Shown here in pieces: positions 48,059 to 58,843 of a stretch of 64,000 nucleotides of DNA; positions within the stretch are counted from its first letter, which is position 1; the number at the start of each line of letters is the position of its first letter. The position numbers and the translations under genes are program-made. The DNA is from Latrodectus hesperus. Lineage: Eukaryota; Arthropoda; Arachnida; Araneae; Theridiidae. The DNA lies in NCBI GenBank assembly GCA_037975125.1, contig CM075851.1, positions 125,135,134 to 125,199,133 on the forward strand, given 5' to 3'. The notes beneath the pieces were generated by a model, which worked only from the letters and a program-made list of their open reading frames with translations, ran no database searches and was not told the origin of the DNA.

Positions 48059-48649
48059 TTGTTGAAAAGCCTTTCAGTTCAACACCCAATCCACCTCCAA
48101 TTGCTCCCCTCGCATGTTGGTCTGCCTGGGAATGAAGTAGTCGACGACCTTGCAAAGGCTGCCGCCAGTAATCCTTTGAACCCGGAAGATCACATGGCAC
48201 TAACACCATCAGAGAGCTTTTCCATTGCTAAACAACTTACTTCTAAAACCTGCGCTGACCCTCCTGCTCACCCTTGGTACTTCCAAAGACATCCTGGAGC
48301 CGCCACAACATTTAAGGGCTCCAGAGTACATCAGACGACACTGTCTCGACTTTCTACTGTCCACTTGAAGTGTATGATCTTTGAAGACGGTGAAAGAAAA
48401 TACCCATCATGCCCCAAGTGCGACAATGCTCCCTTTTGCCCGCAACACATCTTGAAGTGCTTGGGGTTTTCTCGTGAAGAGGCTGTGAAAAGTCCACATC
48501 TGCTTTTGACTTTTTGGCTATCTATGATCTCATGTATCTGGTGTATTTCCACTAGACCATATGGGGATTGGTCCCACCACCACCACAATCCAACAGTTGA
48601 GTTCACCGAAAGCTTTGCAATGATTCTTCGAAGTGGAAATCATAGATAA
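48059..48649 (+). pseudogene. LINE fragment L4: RNase H domain and C-terminal CCHC motif of a non-LTR retrotransposon
   Basis: An open frame of 196 codons inside the intron after the 41076-41139 exon. It contains LLPSHVGLPGNEVVDDLAKA, the C-terminal RNase HI signature (SHxGxxGNExxDxxAK), then HPWYFQRHPG and a C-x2-C-x8-H-x3-C cluster (CPKC..H..C). This is the arrangement seen at the C-terminus of I-group-like non-LTR retrotransposon polyproteins. Endonuclease, reverse transcriptase and the first RNase H acidic residues are missing upstream, so it is 5'-truncated and non-functional. It is related to L2 (10735-11191) and L3 (44621-44944), which share the PWYF and CCHC elements or the same cysteine spacing. 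Confidence 0.85.
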
Positions 48650-49674
48650 AAACAAGCTTGTATTGAACATTGCATATGGTTGCGTGGAGGCAAGGCAACT
48701 GACTGCAATTTAAATTAATTCAATTTTTTAATGATGATAAATTTTTAATACACACACACATAATTGCTAATATTTACTTGTAACTTTCAAATTAGCAAAC
48801 ATGGCAATAGTATCGCCGCCACAAGCACCTCCAGTATGCTTGCTGAGTCTTTGAGGATACTCTTTCATATCAAAAAGTAAACAACAACATAATTGGAAAT
48901 GGAGGGTAGCAGTAATTGGCCCTCAATCGCTATTCTGAACTTCGCCTTTCAGAGTGCGTTACTTGTTTCACGCAATCATTTCTCGAAATAAGTTTCAAAA
49001 ATTTCGATCTCTTTTCCTGCGACACATAAATATGGTGGCCTCTTTATGAAAATTCCATTTTGAAAGTAGTTCGTGGCAGTTGCTTAAATGTCCCAAACAG
49101 CTTTCAACTGTTAAGGTATAATTTAGGTATAAAATGAAGTAGAGAGAAGGCAGTGGGGTACACAAACAGACATGTTTAATGACAACAGACAATTACAACA
49201 TATAATAATTACAATAAAATAATAACATTAAAGAACATTTCTAATGATACACATCTACTCTCAAGCAATGGCAGAAAGACGCCTGAACAGAATATGCAAC
49301 GTTTGATCCCCAGAGGGCGCGCCTTTACTCTAGTCCAGAAGCTCTATTATGTAGAGAGGGTAAAAGTAGAGACAATGATATTTTAATATCTTAACATATA
49401 CTAAGCATTGTCAATTTTAAAAAATGTACTTTTGTTTTGTTTAATTGATGTTCTGGTAGTAATGCTTTTAAATTGGGTACCCGAATATCTTGAGAGACAT
49501 CATTCACTCAAATCATTGGTCTACAATTTGTAGTGGTGTTGCCATTTTGACTAGTTTGTGTTTCTTTGCCAATATTTACAAGTAGATGGACTTTTTGTTG
49601 GAAAAAAAAAATTCCTACTTTTTTAACATCGAAAGTTATTTGTTGAAATAATGTTTATGTATTTGACACCACAG

Positions 49675-49920
49675 ATAACGTAATGGCTTAAAGCTGTGGA
49701 AGTCACCTCCCTGCCAACCGCACAAATTGATTTCAAGGAGAATTTTTCATATGTAGTAGGAAATATTCACATGCCAATGAAATAAATCTAGATGATATCC
49801 AAGTACACACTCCGACAAATATGCAGGCAGAAGCGCATTATCCATTGTTCAACTGTGGCTGAGATCTAACCTAGGATATTTACCTCTCAAACGCAGTGTC
49901 CTACCACTAGGACACAATAG
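49675..49920 (-). repeat. SINE family F, old reverse copy in the TINAG-like intron
   Basis: AGGAAATATTCACATGCCAA, CTCCGACAAATATGCAGGCA, CCATTGTTCAACTGTGGCTG and GATCTAACCTAGGATATTTA … GTGTCCTACCACTAGGACAC follow the complemented family-F order. Confidence 0.5.
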
Positions 49921-50309
49921 GCCCCCCCAAAATGTCCTAGTCTTTGCTATTTTTCAATCTAAAACATGAACTTGTGAAAATAAATATATTGAAAATGACC
50001 TTTGAGACCGCGTAGCTGGTAGCTTAAGAGTTGAAGGTTATTGTAAGTCTTATTATCTCAGTCCTGTGTTTTTACCTTTAGGTGAGGACTTTTATTGATG
50101 GTGAACCATATTCTTGTGACACAAAGGAGAAAAACCGAGAATTTTTCTTTAAGAAAAAAGGTGGTTTTAGAAGAAAAAAAATTACAGATACAGAGTTGTT
50201 GATGATCAACTATTTCATTGGCTATCGACTTACTTCTATGCCACCAGGTTGACTGTTGAATAGTTGCCCCCTGTTCTTTCGATTCAAGAATTCAAGGATT
50301 CAATTAATT

Positions 50310-50600
50310 GATTTGCTAACCAAATGATTATCGCGATGGCTTCTTGTTCAGTCGTATAATACCTTGGGTTAGAATAATTGTAGTGGTTTGAAATTCATTT
50401 TGAACCACAAATTCTCCTCTGAGTATCCCTCGTATTTAAGAAATGAACATTGAGCAACAAACCAACCAAACAACGGGGGACTATTATCTCCTTGGGTTTG
50501 GATGTTTACTCTAGCTTGAAATCTTTTATAACCATTGGTTTCGATCTAACTAGCTTCGTGTGTAAAAAAAATGATCGTAAAGCAACAACCGAAACCAATT
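50310..50600 (+). repeat. Two old family-A SINE fragments in tandem
   Basis: The first (50310-50470) keeps AACCAAATGATTATCGCG, GTAGTGGTTTGAAATTCATT and GAACATTGAGCAACAAACCA. The second (about 50490-50600) keeps CCTTGGGTTTGGATGTTTAC and CTAACTAGCTTCGTGTGTAA. Small frames here are by-products of the SINE. Confidence 0.6.
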
Positions 50601-51376
50601 TATTTGCATCATATCGCAGAAAGATTGGAGCTGATAATTTGATATTAATCGGAACCGTTTTAAATGTAAAGCCAATGATCTTAAAATGATGAAGCAGCAA
50701 ACATAATGCGATAACAGAACACTGTATTAAAATGAAATTATGATTTGTGCAGATTATAAAAATTCATTGTTAGTGTTTACTGAAAATTAATCGTGTTAAT
50801 TATTTATCATTCACATGCTGTTAGAGAAATATAGCAACCAAGGTCCAAAATTTTCTAATTTTTATTAAAAAATTTCAAAATTAGGCCAATTGAAGTATAA
50901 AAACTGCCAACTACTGAAATCGCATGCTAGTATGATATTCCTCACATGCCACTAATATTCACAGATCTGAAGCCTTTCATTTAAGTTATTTGGAATCCCA
51001 GTTATTCTATTAGTACCATTGATATATTCCATTTTCAGCTGATCATCAATCTACGTACCATCTGCATATAGTTGCCAAAATCTTTCGTCTGCAATCAAAA
51101 TTGTAAAATTAAGGCATCTTTAACCTTGTGCGAAATCACCAACGATTATTGCCATCAAACGACTTTATAAAGAATGTTATAATCTGTTGTTCTAAGAACT
51201 GATATTGTCTTTAATATACCGGAACGACTTTACATCATTTGGTGACACATACGCTAAATACGTTCTATTTTTTTATTACTTAAATAATCATATGTTTTGT
51301 CGAGCAGAAATGAGATAAAGTGTTTTCACAGTTGACGAGGAACAGATTTATTTACAATCGCTTTCTTTTTTTGCAG

Positions 51377-51481
51377 CACCTGCCAGCAGAAGAACGGCAC
51401 TGTTTTCGATTTCGTCTGCGAACAGAACGTGTGCCTCGTGAGGCCGGAATTCGTTACAGCCATCAACGATGCACGCCCAGG
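51377..51481 (+). CDS. TINAG-like: TINAG-like gene, internal exon (VWC-like module, second half)
   Basis: Preceded by a strong pyrimidine tract and TTTGCAG, followed by GTAAGT. Its first base completes the TG|C cysteine codon of the previous exon, creating the C-x2-C-x-C cluster typical of VWC-like modules. It continues TCQQKNGTVFDFVCEQNVCL, then VRPEFVTAINDARP, and ends with GG of a split Gly codon. The stretch ending in CLV-RPE is characteristic of the TINAG family just before the propeptide-like linker. A longer open frame covering 51320-51688 lies in a different frame and is a shadow. The next intron is about 4.0 kb, phase 2. The exon is GC-richer than its surroundings. Confidence 0.93.
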
Positions 51482-51771
51482 GTAAGTGATGCAATGCTTT
51501 TAAAGGAAGCAGATAAATCGATGTGTCGACCACCCTTCGCAACTTCCGGAGGAAAGTGCATGAGTCATTACTGCAACATAAATGTTTTTGACATTGTAAA
51601 TAAATATAAGTTTCAAAAATCTAAACAAATGTCATTTCGTGGTGTGCCTTTAAAAAAGTGTTATAAATCTGAGCATGCATATTTGTAACTATTAATGTTT
51701 TCCATCGTACCTAATAGAGGCGTCTCTTTATTGTAAACTTTATATGTAAGATTACGATTACAGTTACGAAT

Positions 51772-52295
51772 ATTGTTGCACAAGCATGTTTCTCTATATC
51801 TAGCCCTCACATTTTCTTCCTCGTTGGGTTGCTGGAGCTCTGTGGTTCACGTTAACATGTGACGTCCAAAGTCCTTCCGCTGGGGTAACGTGGAAATGGA
51901 GAGGACGGTGCCAGCTCAGGTGTGACGTCGTCACCTGATCGTTGTTCAAAATGACGAGGCGCTTAGTGATAGGCGAGTATTCCAAACCCATTCACTTTAA
52001 AGTACATTCCGGGGACCATATGCACCATTATGTTTGTATTTACCCTAAGTTATGCTCAATAGCTGGATAAAAGCAGCCGGGTGGAGTCTCCGTAGTTTTG
52101 AAGCAGGGTCCGAGCAGAAGACCCCCAATATACTTGACCTGCCATTCCCAGAGAGGTATCATTTCATTTGGAGGACATTGCAATTAAATTGTTCCAGCCT
52201 CCTTTAATGAACACGACGGGTCTTCTGTTCAGTCACGATTCGAACTCACTACCTTCCATTAATGAAGACGATGCCCTCACCAATCAGGTCCTTAC
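51772..52295 (-). repeat. Family-E SINE (reverse) with a family-C fragment inside
   Basis: The family-E tail complement TTGTTGCACAAGCATGTTTC (51772-51812) breaks off at TAGCCCTCAC, and family-E sequence resumes near 52040 (CCCTAAGTTATGCTCAATAG … GGAGGACATTGCA … CACGATTCGAACTCACTACC … CTCACCAATCAGG) up to about 52295. Between them lies a family-C body fragment (51815-51970: GTTGGGTTGCTGGAGCTC … GCCAGCTCAGGTGTGACG … GTTCAAAATGACGAGG). Located about 290 bp after the 51377-51481 exon. Confidence 0.75.
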
Positions 52296-52447
52296 AGTTA
52301 CGAATGTGTAAATGCAATTTTATAATTATTAAAATATATATCGTTCTCTAAAATACAGTCTTCGGAAAGAACAGCGAAGAAACGTAACTTACAGTGTCCA
52401 AAGAAATATTTTAATTCGTTAATGGGTTTTATGTTCTCTTAAACATA

Positions 52448-52629
52448 CATGGCTGAGCTGGCAGCCGAATGGTTAGCGCTCTTGCCTCCGGTTCAACAGT
52501 TCGTGGGTTCGAATCCCACCTTGGGCATGGATGTTTGTAGTGGTTCGGAATCCACTTTAAGCCGTAGGTCCCGGTCTAATTAGCCCTTGTGTGCAAAAAA
52601 AATGACCATTGAACGACAAACAAACAAAA
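52448..52629 (+). repeat. SINE family A, young copy in the TINAG-like intron
   Basis: Nearly consensus head (GGCTGAGCTGGCAGCCG), B box and body. CTTAAACATA at 52438-52447 and 52630-52639 is a 10-bp target duplication. Confidence 0.93.
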
Positions 52630-53625
52630 CTTAAACATAAACGTGTAGATAAAACTATTCGTATTTTTTGTAACTTGGTAGAGTGAAATGCTTCATGTGA
52701 GTATCATCAAGGTAGAGAATTCGATATCTCACCCAATTGCAGACTGTCTACTGAAAGGGTTACACTATTAACATTGCGTCAGAATTATAGTTTTTAATAA
52801 TTTGGAAAATAAGGGTATCTCTGTGTGGGTGTGTGTGCAAATAACGAGAGTTCGTCACGACTGTGGGTTATAACTACGAGCAATAAACTTCGTGGATCGA
52901 CATGCAGAAATGAATTCCAGTATTTTGCTTACCTTCCTTCTAAAGATTTCTCCATTGAAATGTATTAAAATATAAAGAGTGAGAAAGAAAGAAAAATATA
53001 TAATCAATAAAGTGGCTCACAATAATTTGAAATTACTTTATTTAACAAATGCTTTTATGGCCTATTTTGTTATTATAACTAAACTGGAAATAAAAAAGCA
53101 ACGATAAAATTCAATATCAAATACTATAGATATTTAAATAGCATTAAAAGTTTCATAACCGTATTTATTTGAATATTATATTTGTGCAGGTAAAAAACTA
53201 TCAACAGTTTAAGGTATACCTATTACATCTAAATGAGTACGTATAAAATAATAAATACTTATATTGTTGTCTATTTATATCTTCTTCTGTTTCGAAAATG
53301 ATCATAACTATGCTAATAGGTTAATTTGTAGGGGAATTACAGAGTTCCATATAAAATTAGCTCTTTTTATTTTTTACTGAGAAATTTTCCAAATTTTGTT
53401 TCATCCATGGAAACATGCAAATATTCATAAATATTGAATTCACCATAACTTAGAGCACCGTGTTCTTCACTGTGGAGAAAGTCTCAAGTTCAATACCAGT
53501 TATAAAGGCATTCTTGTACAAAAGAAAAAGGTAGTCGTTTCCTTTTTAAATGTACATCTACATATATACATTGTGGTGTAGGCAAGCCCACGGTTGTACC
53601 TTTAGATTAACGGGTTTGGAATCTA

Positions 53626-54046
53626 CTTTTTCTTCTTCTTAGAGTTGCGTTTGTATGTCATTGGGCACCTCTGCTTTTATCAGCATTTTGTACTATTAAC
53701 TCCAAACCCAATGTTTCCTAGTTCCAGTTGCTCGGGTCACCAACTTTACTAATAAAGTCCGAGTAACCCTTTAATGGAGTCTAGGTGTAACTCTCTAGTA
53801 TAGATGATGCCTAAAGAAGTTAATCAACGGAGGGCAAGAGCCTCGCATTTGTAAATGATATGCTCTGGCCGTTTCCTCTTGCGTATGACATTTCCTGCAG
53901 ATAGGGTCTTGCTGAAACAATCCCATTTTATGGAGGTGTTTTCTGAAATAATAGTGCTCAGTTATGAAGCCTACGATTAAACGTATCTTCTGCCTAGAGC
54001 ATCTTAGAATTTCAAAGGATATCCTCACTGATGACATACACATCAT
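53626..54046 (-). pseudogene. LINE fragment L5
   Basis: On the minus strand it encodes FEILRCSRQKIRLIVGFITE, HYYFRKHLHKMGLFQQDPIC, then RKCHTQEETA. This is the common post-RNase-H ending of non-LTR retrotransposons (…TGH..LRKHL..MG…C..C…E.ET..H). The final H-x-x-x-C part is disrupted. Nucleotide sequence runs parallel to the 3' part of L7 (59076-59480), including the TCATTGGGCACCTCTGC segment in the 3' UTR. It lies in the intron between the 51377 and 55490 exons. Confidence 0.75.
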
Positions 54047-54414
54047 ACTTTTATTTTTCTTATTGTGGCATGTAACCTGTTGTTTACAAACAGTATAAAA
54101 CAAATGCTTTTATTTTTGAAGATTTTTGCAATAAAGATTTCACATAAAGTCGTAAAATATTCCGTACATGGTAATGTATTTTTCATACATGGTACAGTAT
54201 TATCGTACCGTATTTTTCGGACGCTATATAACAATGTGTTTGATAATCATTGAATTAAATGTTAAGTGTAAGTTTTATAACTGTAATAAAAATAATGTAT
54301 CATATTTTTAAATGAAATTTTTTTTGTGATGTGCAGGGAATAATTTTATGCTAAAATTTTAAGTTAATAGTTAAGCTAATTAGAAAAAAATTAACTTTAA
54401 AATTTAATGAAATT

Positions 54415-54838
54415 AAATGAATTTTCTGAAATAGTAGTGCCCAGTTATGAAGCCTACGATTAAACGTATCTTCTGCCTAGAGCATCTTAGAATTTCAGAG
54501 GCAATCCTCGCTGATGATCCACAGATGATTCTGGTCAGAGAGTCAGTCATGCTAGCGATAGCTTCCTGACTTTCACCAGAAGAATATGGTTTGGAGGTCA
54601 CTTCTACCTCCTGTGAAGGATTCATTGCTCCCCCTTCACTAGATTGCCTCTGAGTTCCCTTGTCTTTTTCAGCAAGGTCTACTTCAGAGGCTTCACCTGC
54701 AAATGCAAAAAGGTTTGTTATTTCTTGTGTCTTTTCAGCCACAAGATAACAATTAATAAGCTCAGGTAATATAACAGTCCACCCAGCATTCCCCGAGACT
54801 GGTTTGAAATACTCGCCCACATTACCAATTGCCTCGTA
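54415..54838 (-). pseudogene. LINE fragment L6, related to L5 and L7
   Basis: The minus-strand frame runs through SGNAGWTVILPELINCY, FAFAGEASEVDLAEKDKGTQ, then ILRCSRQKIRLIVGFITGHY and stops at YFRKFI where the copy ends. The same succession of segments appears in L7 (59380-59750), so both come from one element type. Only the part just upstream of the CCHC ending is present. It partly duplicates L5 sequence, so L5 and L6 are two separate partial copies lying in the same orientation with about 370 bp of AT-rich sequence between them. A family-C SINE head lies at its right edge. Confidence 0.7.
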
Positions 54839-55008
54839 ATTTTGAACCACACTCAGATGAGGTCACACCTGAGCTGGCACCGTCTCCACAGTTACGCCAC
54901 ACCAGCGGAAGGACATCACATATTAACGTGGACACGTCCCCAACCCACTGAGCACCAGCAACGCAGAGAAGGAGAGTACGGCGTGGTCAATCTCCCAATC
55001 ACTGGATG
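54832..55008 (-). repeat. SINE family C body fragment
   Basis: Complement of the family-C body: CGTAATTTTGAACCACACTC, CACACCTGAGCTGGCACCGT, CCACACCAGCGGAAGGACAT, GGACACGTCCCCAACCCACT, GAGAGTACGGCGTGGTCAAT. Head end and tail are missing. It abuts LINE fragment L6. Confidence 0.8.
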
Positions 55009-55179
55009 TACATCTACAGGGAAATATTTGGTAGAGTTTCGCGCGCCCGCGGGTTTTTTTCTTTTTGTAACTCATTTTTCTATAAAAAAATCGCCCAGGA
55101 AAAAAAAGAGCATTGTGGGTTTTTTAAAAAAATTAATATTACAATAGAGAGAGAAAGGGAGGAGCTGTGTAAAGTTTCG

Positions 55180-55375
55180 AAGGTACTGGTCCGAGGTACG
55201 ATCCGTGGGCTTTTTATCCCTTCATTTAACCTGTGAGTACCAAACACGCTTGGTAACGCATGCCTAGGGTTTCGGGTTAGGCTGACCACCTAACCGGGAC
55301 ACGCGATTCGGCCCCCGGGCTCTCGGTCAAGAAAGATGTGGGCTTTACGCCTTGGTTCCATAGGATTATTTCTTG
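55180..55375 (+). repeat. SINE family D, partial diverged copy
   Basis: Starts inside the head (GGTCCGAGGTACGATCCGTG) and keeps CTTTTTATCCCTTCATTTAA, GGCTGACCACCTAACCGGGA and GGCTCTCGGTCAAG. It lies about 115 bp upstream of the 55490 exon. Confidence 0.8.
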
Positions 55376-55489
55376 ACAATAATTCAAAATTATATAATAA
55401 ATAAATGCCATTTACATTTAACTCCTGATATAATAAGTATTTTACTAATATTGTTCTATGCGTTTTTTTTTTTTTTTTTTTTTTTTTAG

Positions 55490-55580
55490 ATGGAGAGCCA
55501 GTAATTATTCTTTCTTTTGGGGGAAAACTTTAGAAAATGGAATTAGACATCGTCTTGGAACATTTAAACCCTCTCGAACG
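55490..55580 (+). CDS. TINAG-like: TINAG-like gene, internal exon (propeptide-like linker)
   Basis: Starts directly after an uninterrupted run of about 25 T and AG; the first base completes the split Gly (GG|A). It encodes W-R-A-S-N-Y-S-F-F-W-G-K-T-L-E-N-G-I-R and then HRLGTFKPSRT, 30 whole codons, ending in phase 0 at GTATGT. The W-x-A-x-N-x-S-x-F-W-G pattern followed by L-x-x-G-I-x-x-R-L-G-T is the hallmark of the TINAG linker and resembles the cathepsin B propeptide. Both borders agree in phase with the neighbouring exons. The next intron is about 1.8 kb. Confidence 0.95.
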
Positions 55581-56052
55581 GTATGTATTTGTTTCACACT
55601 GTGTTTTACTTCTATTTTGGGAAAGTACATGAAAACAACTGATGTTTGAAATTCAGAAAATTTTCACATTGATTTGAACTTGTAGAAAATTCTAATGATT
55701 ATATTTTAAAAGATTTAAACGCAGATTCGCGCGGTTTCTCACGAAAAAATTTTTAATATCTACTGATATGATTTTATAAGCATCAAATTTTATCAAACAA
55801 ACATCATTCCACAATTTAAATCGTAATTGTATGTCAAACCTATAATGGGGAATATGTATCACATCTCTCACATTCATATAGTACCAAAAAGTGAGACAGT
55901 TTTTGAATCATGTGTGGCAGTCAGTTTCGTTGCCGAGATTGTCTGAAGAAATAGAAAAAATCAATAATCCTCCTAAAATCATCTTTCTTCAGTTTAACAA
56001 GTCTTGGGTTCGACTCCTACCTTCATCGTAGATGCTCGCAAGCTTTGGAGCC

Positions 56053-56245
56053 AAGCTGGCAACCGAATGATTAATACTCTGACCTTCAGTTCAGAAACTC
56101 TTGGATTCGAATCCCATCTCGGGTTCGGATGCTTGCAATAGTTCGGAATCCATTTAGAATTGTAGGTCCTGTCTTAATAGCCTCTCCTGTGAAAAAATAA
56201 ATAAATAAAATAAAAATAAAAAGTTGAGCGTGAAGAAGCTAAACC
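56053..56245 (+). repeat. SINE family A copy with expanded A-rich stretch
   Basis: Head GCCAAGCTGGCAACCGAATG, B box GGATTCGAATCCC, body ATAGTTCGGAATCCATTTAG. The TGCAAAAAATG part is replaced by an AAATAAATAAAATAAAAATA stretch before GTTGAGCGTG and AAACCAAAC. It lies in the intron after the 55490-55580 exon. Confidence 0.8.
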
Positions 56246-57343
56246 AAACTGCATTGCTTCGTAATCCATTTTAAATTATATATCCTGATCGATTAACCTT
56301 CTTGTACAAAAAGCAAACCACTCAACCCAGATATTGTTAAACAAGATTCTAGATTTAATTGGCTAAGAAAATATCACTTTTAAAAAAAATATTTGACTTG
56401 GTGACTTTTAACGTCGTTCAGCGTTATATTCATAAAATTGGAGCGAGAATCAACTTCATTTTTTAGCGTCTAAATAGGAGCCATTGTCAAACAACATTCC
56501 ATCTTAACTCTGAGACCTTTTATCTTAAAGTTATCACAAACTAAATGCAACCCTATTTACAAATTCTATTTTTTTATCGAGAATATAAAAATGACTTTGT
56601 ATTCAAAATAAGAGCATTTAATAAAAAAACCAAAAAAAAAATTGACTTAGATTTTTTCTTTTTTTTTAACGCTCATTTGCTTAATTTGAAGCTCTGTGTT
56701 CAAAACTACAGTTCACAGGTTCGATTTTTTATCATGAAGGAGATATTTCATCTTTTGTTATCCGCTCGAAATTGTAATTTATGTTTCAACTATCCCTGTA
56801 AAATATGCCCTTCTGGGATAAGTATTCTTACATGTTCGCGTTAAAACAAATTTTTTGCGAAGAGGAACAATATTTTCCAATTAATATGAGTTTATATATC
56901 CTTATTTTAGATAATCAATTTTGTGAGGGGTGTATTTAATCAGTTGATTTTTAGAATCATCTTTTTATTATAAGGAAATGTTCCTTAAAACGAAAGATTC
57001 TATATTCAAATTCACAACCATTATCTAACAAAAAGAAATGGATATTGTGGTTCTGATTTTTGCATACAAATCTGCTGAGATGGGAGCATAAAGGTTTTTC
57101 GGATTTTCTCTTTTTTATGATCCGATATCTATAAAAAAATCCCTCCGAAAAGTAAAAAAAGGGTAATTTTTAAAAAAAAATTATCATAAGATATTAAGTT
57201 ATCCTATATGCACTATCAAATATATATCTCATTTATTCTTAAAATTTCTTGTCATTAATTTCTCTGACAACAATTTCTGTTGAATTTCAATAATGACTTC
57301 TGAAATCCAAATCGATTCATTTATCGGAATTTATTACCTGTAG

Positions 57344-57485
57344 ACGATGGAGATGACGGAGATTCACCAGATTCCGAATGGACCGCTTCCGGAATCATTC
57401 GACTCTCGGCAGAAATGGAGGAACATGATCACCCCCATCCGGGATCAGGGGGACTGCGCTTCTTCCTGGGCTTTCTCGACCACAG
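57344..57485 (+). CDS. TINAG-like: TINAG-like gene, exon with degenerate cathepsin active site
   Basis: Acceptor ACCTGTAG, donor GTGAGG; 47 whole codons from ACG plus one base. It covers the start of the mature peptidase-C1-like domain: [11 protein letters not shown] (the usual LP-x-x-FD-x-R-x-x-W opening) followed by [15 protein letters not shown]. In active papain-family enzymes this site reads QGxCGSCWAFS. Here the first Cys (papain Cys22 equivalent) is kept, but the nucleophile position is Ser (TCC, 57464-57466) and the preceding Gly is Ala. This is what TINAG, TINAGL1 and Swim show, so the product should bind rather than cut. The ATG seven bases into the open frame is internal, not a start. 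Intron following: about 4.4 kb, phase 1. Confidence 0.97.
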
Positions 57486-57651
57486 GTGAGGGAGATCTTC
57501 TTTTAATCGATTCTTTAAATGTTCGATCGCGCGAACTAAGACTTTAAAATTATTCCTACTCTTACACTCTGTCTAAATATGCGATTAACTGAATCCCAGA
57601 ATTGAAATTCCTTCTGTTCAAAGTTTAAATAAAGTAAAAAAAATGTGTAGC

Positions 57652-57911
57652 AATGCCACCCACCCTGTCTAGTGGTCAGCTTGCCTGACTGCAGATAGGG
57701 AGATCCTGGGTTCGAACCCCTGTTCGGGCATGGATGTACTTTCTCTTGTCTTTGTCCTTTCTTCGTATGAATGGATTGTGAATGGTTGCCTACCCTATAA
57801 ACAGATACCTATAGTATGTGTGTACTGAGGAAATCGGACTCCACATCAAATTATGGTTCAATTGGAAAAGTGGAGCAGCACACCCCATATTTGCCTGCCT
57901 AAGACCACAAC
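57652..57911 (+). repeat. SINE family B copy in the TINAG-like intron
   Basis: Head GCCACCCACCCTGTCTAGTGG, standard body, and a shortened CCACAACAA end. The 11-bp target duplication AAATGTGTAGC is at 57641-57651 and 57912-57922. It lies about 170 bp after the active-site exon. Confidence 0.9.
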
Positions 57912-58843
57912 AAATGTGTAGCTATTATATAGTCAAATTCTTATGGAATAAAATTTATAAGACAAAGAAAATTTGTGTTCATAAGAAATGTTTTATTTAT
58001 GGCACAATCATTGCTGTATTAAGAACACTAGGAAAACCTTCGTTGTACTGAATTGTTCCGTTATAATTTCCTTTCTGTATATGAGACTTAACTGTATACA
58101 AATGCACATGCTATGGCTAATGTCAGTTAGTAATCAGTGAATATGTTACTGTAAAAATATTGAAATCTGGAAAATGATTTCAATATTTTAATTTTTTATG
58201 AATATATATACTTATAACCTCGCAAATTAAATATCAAGAAATCTACGGATATAAAAAATTCAATATTTCATATGGAACATTAGATGATCTTTTTCTTTCT
58301 CTTGGAAATTTGGTTCGTTTGTTAATTCTTAGGAATAAATAGTCCACTTGCTTAATCGACACTGTGTTTATTTGAACATAAAAACGAAAAATATTTATAA
58401 GGAAATAAATGTACAAAAAGTCGCAACTGACCTCACGCCTGAGTTGGAGGAACGCTTCTCCCTTTTCCCCATATTTTGTTTTATGTTTATCCCTAAAGTG
58501 AGTGAGTGACACGCCCTCTGGCGAAGATGTCTGAGCATTACAATCTTGAAAAATATTGGCCATAGATTTTATTTTTAAAATTCTATTGGGTGGGATAGAA
58601 ATCATTCTAAATTTATGTAAATATAATTAGTATTTATTTGTACTCTGAAAATATAATCAAAATCAGTATCTGTCATCAACAATTTTAAAGTAATATCCTA
58701 TGGTATTTATAAATGTTGTATTTACAATATACAACTTCAATCAATATTTTAAATATCAAATGATGTTAGTGAGAATGTTATTTAATATTCCTGTGCTACT
58801 TGGGGTCAACATTCACGTAATTTCTTAGTGCATCTCCGAAGTA

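Noticed and set aside
51320..51688. 122-codon open frame overlapping the 51377-51481 exon
   Set aside because: It lies in a different frame from the TINAG-like exon, runs through the splice sites and has no recognisable content; it is a shadow.
54065..54253. Small frames on both strands between LINE fragments L5 and L6
   Set aside because: AT-rich sequence with no motif; they overlap each other and end at random.
57347..57547. ATG at 57350 as the start of a short cathepsin-like gene
   Set aside because: The ATG is internal: the exon begins at 57344 after an acceptor, the previous exon ends in matching phase, and the frame leaves the homology at the GTGAGG donor.
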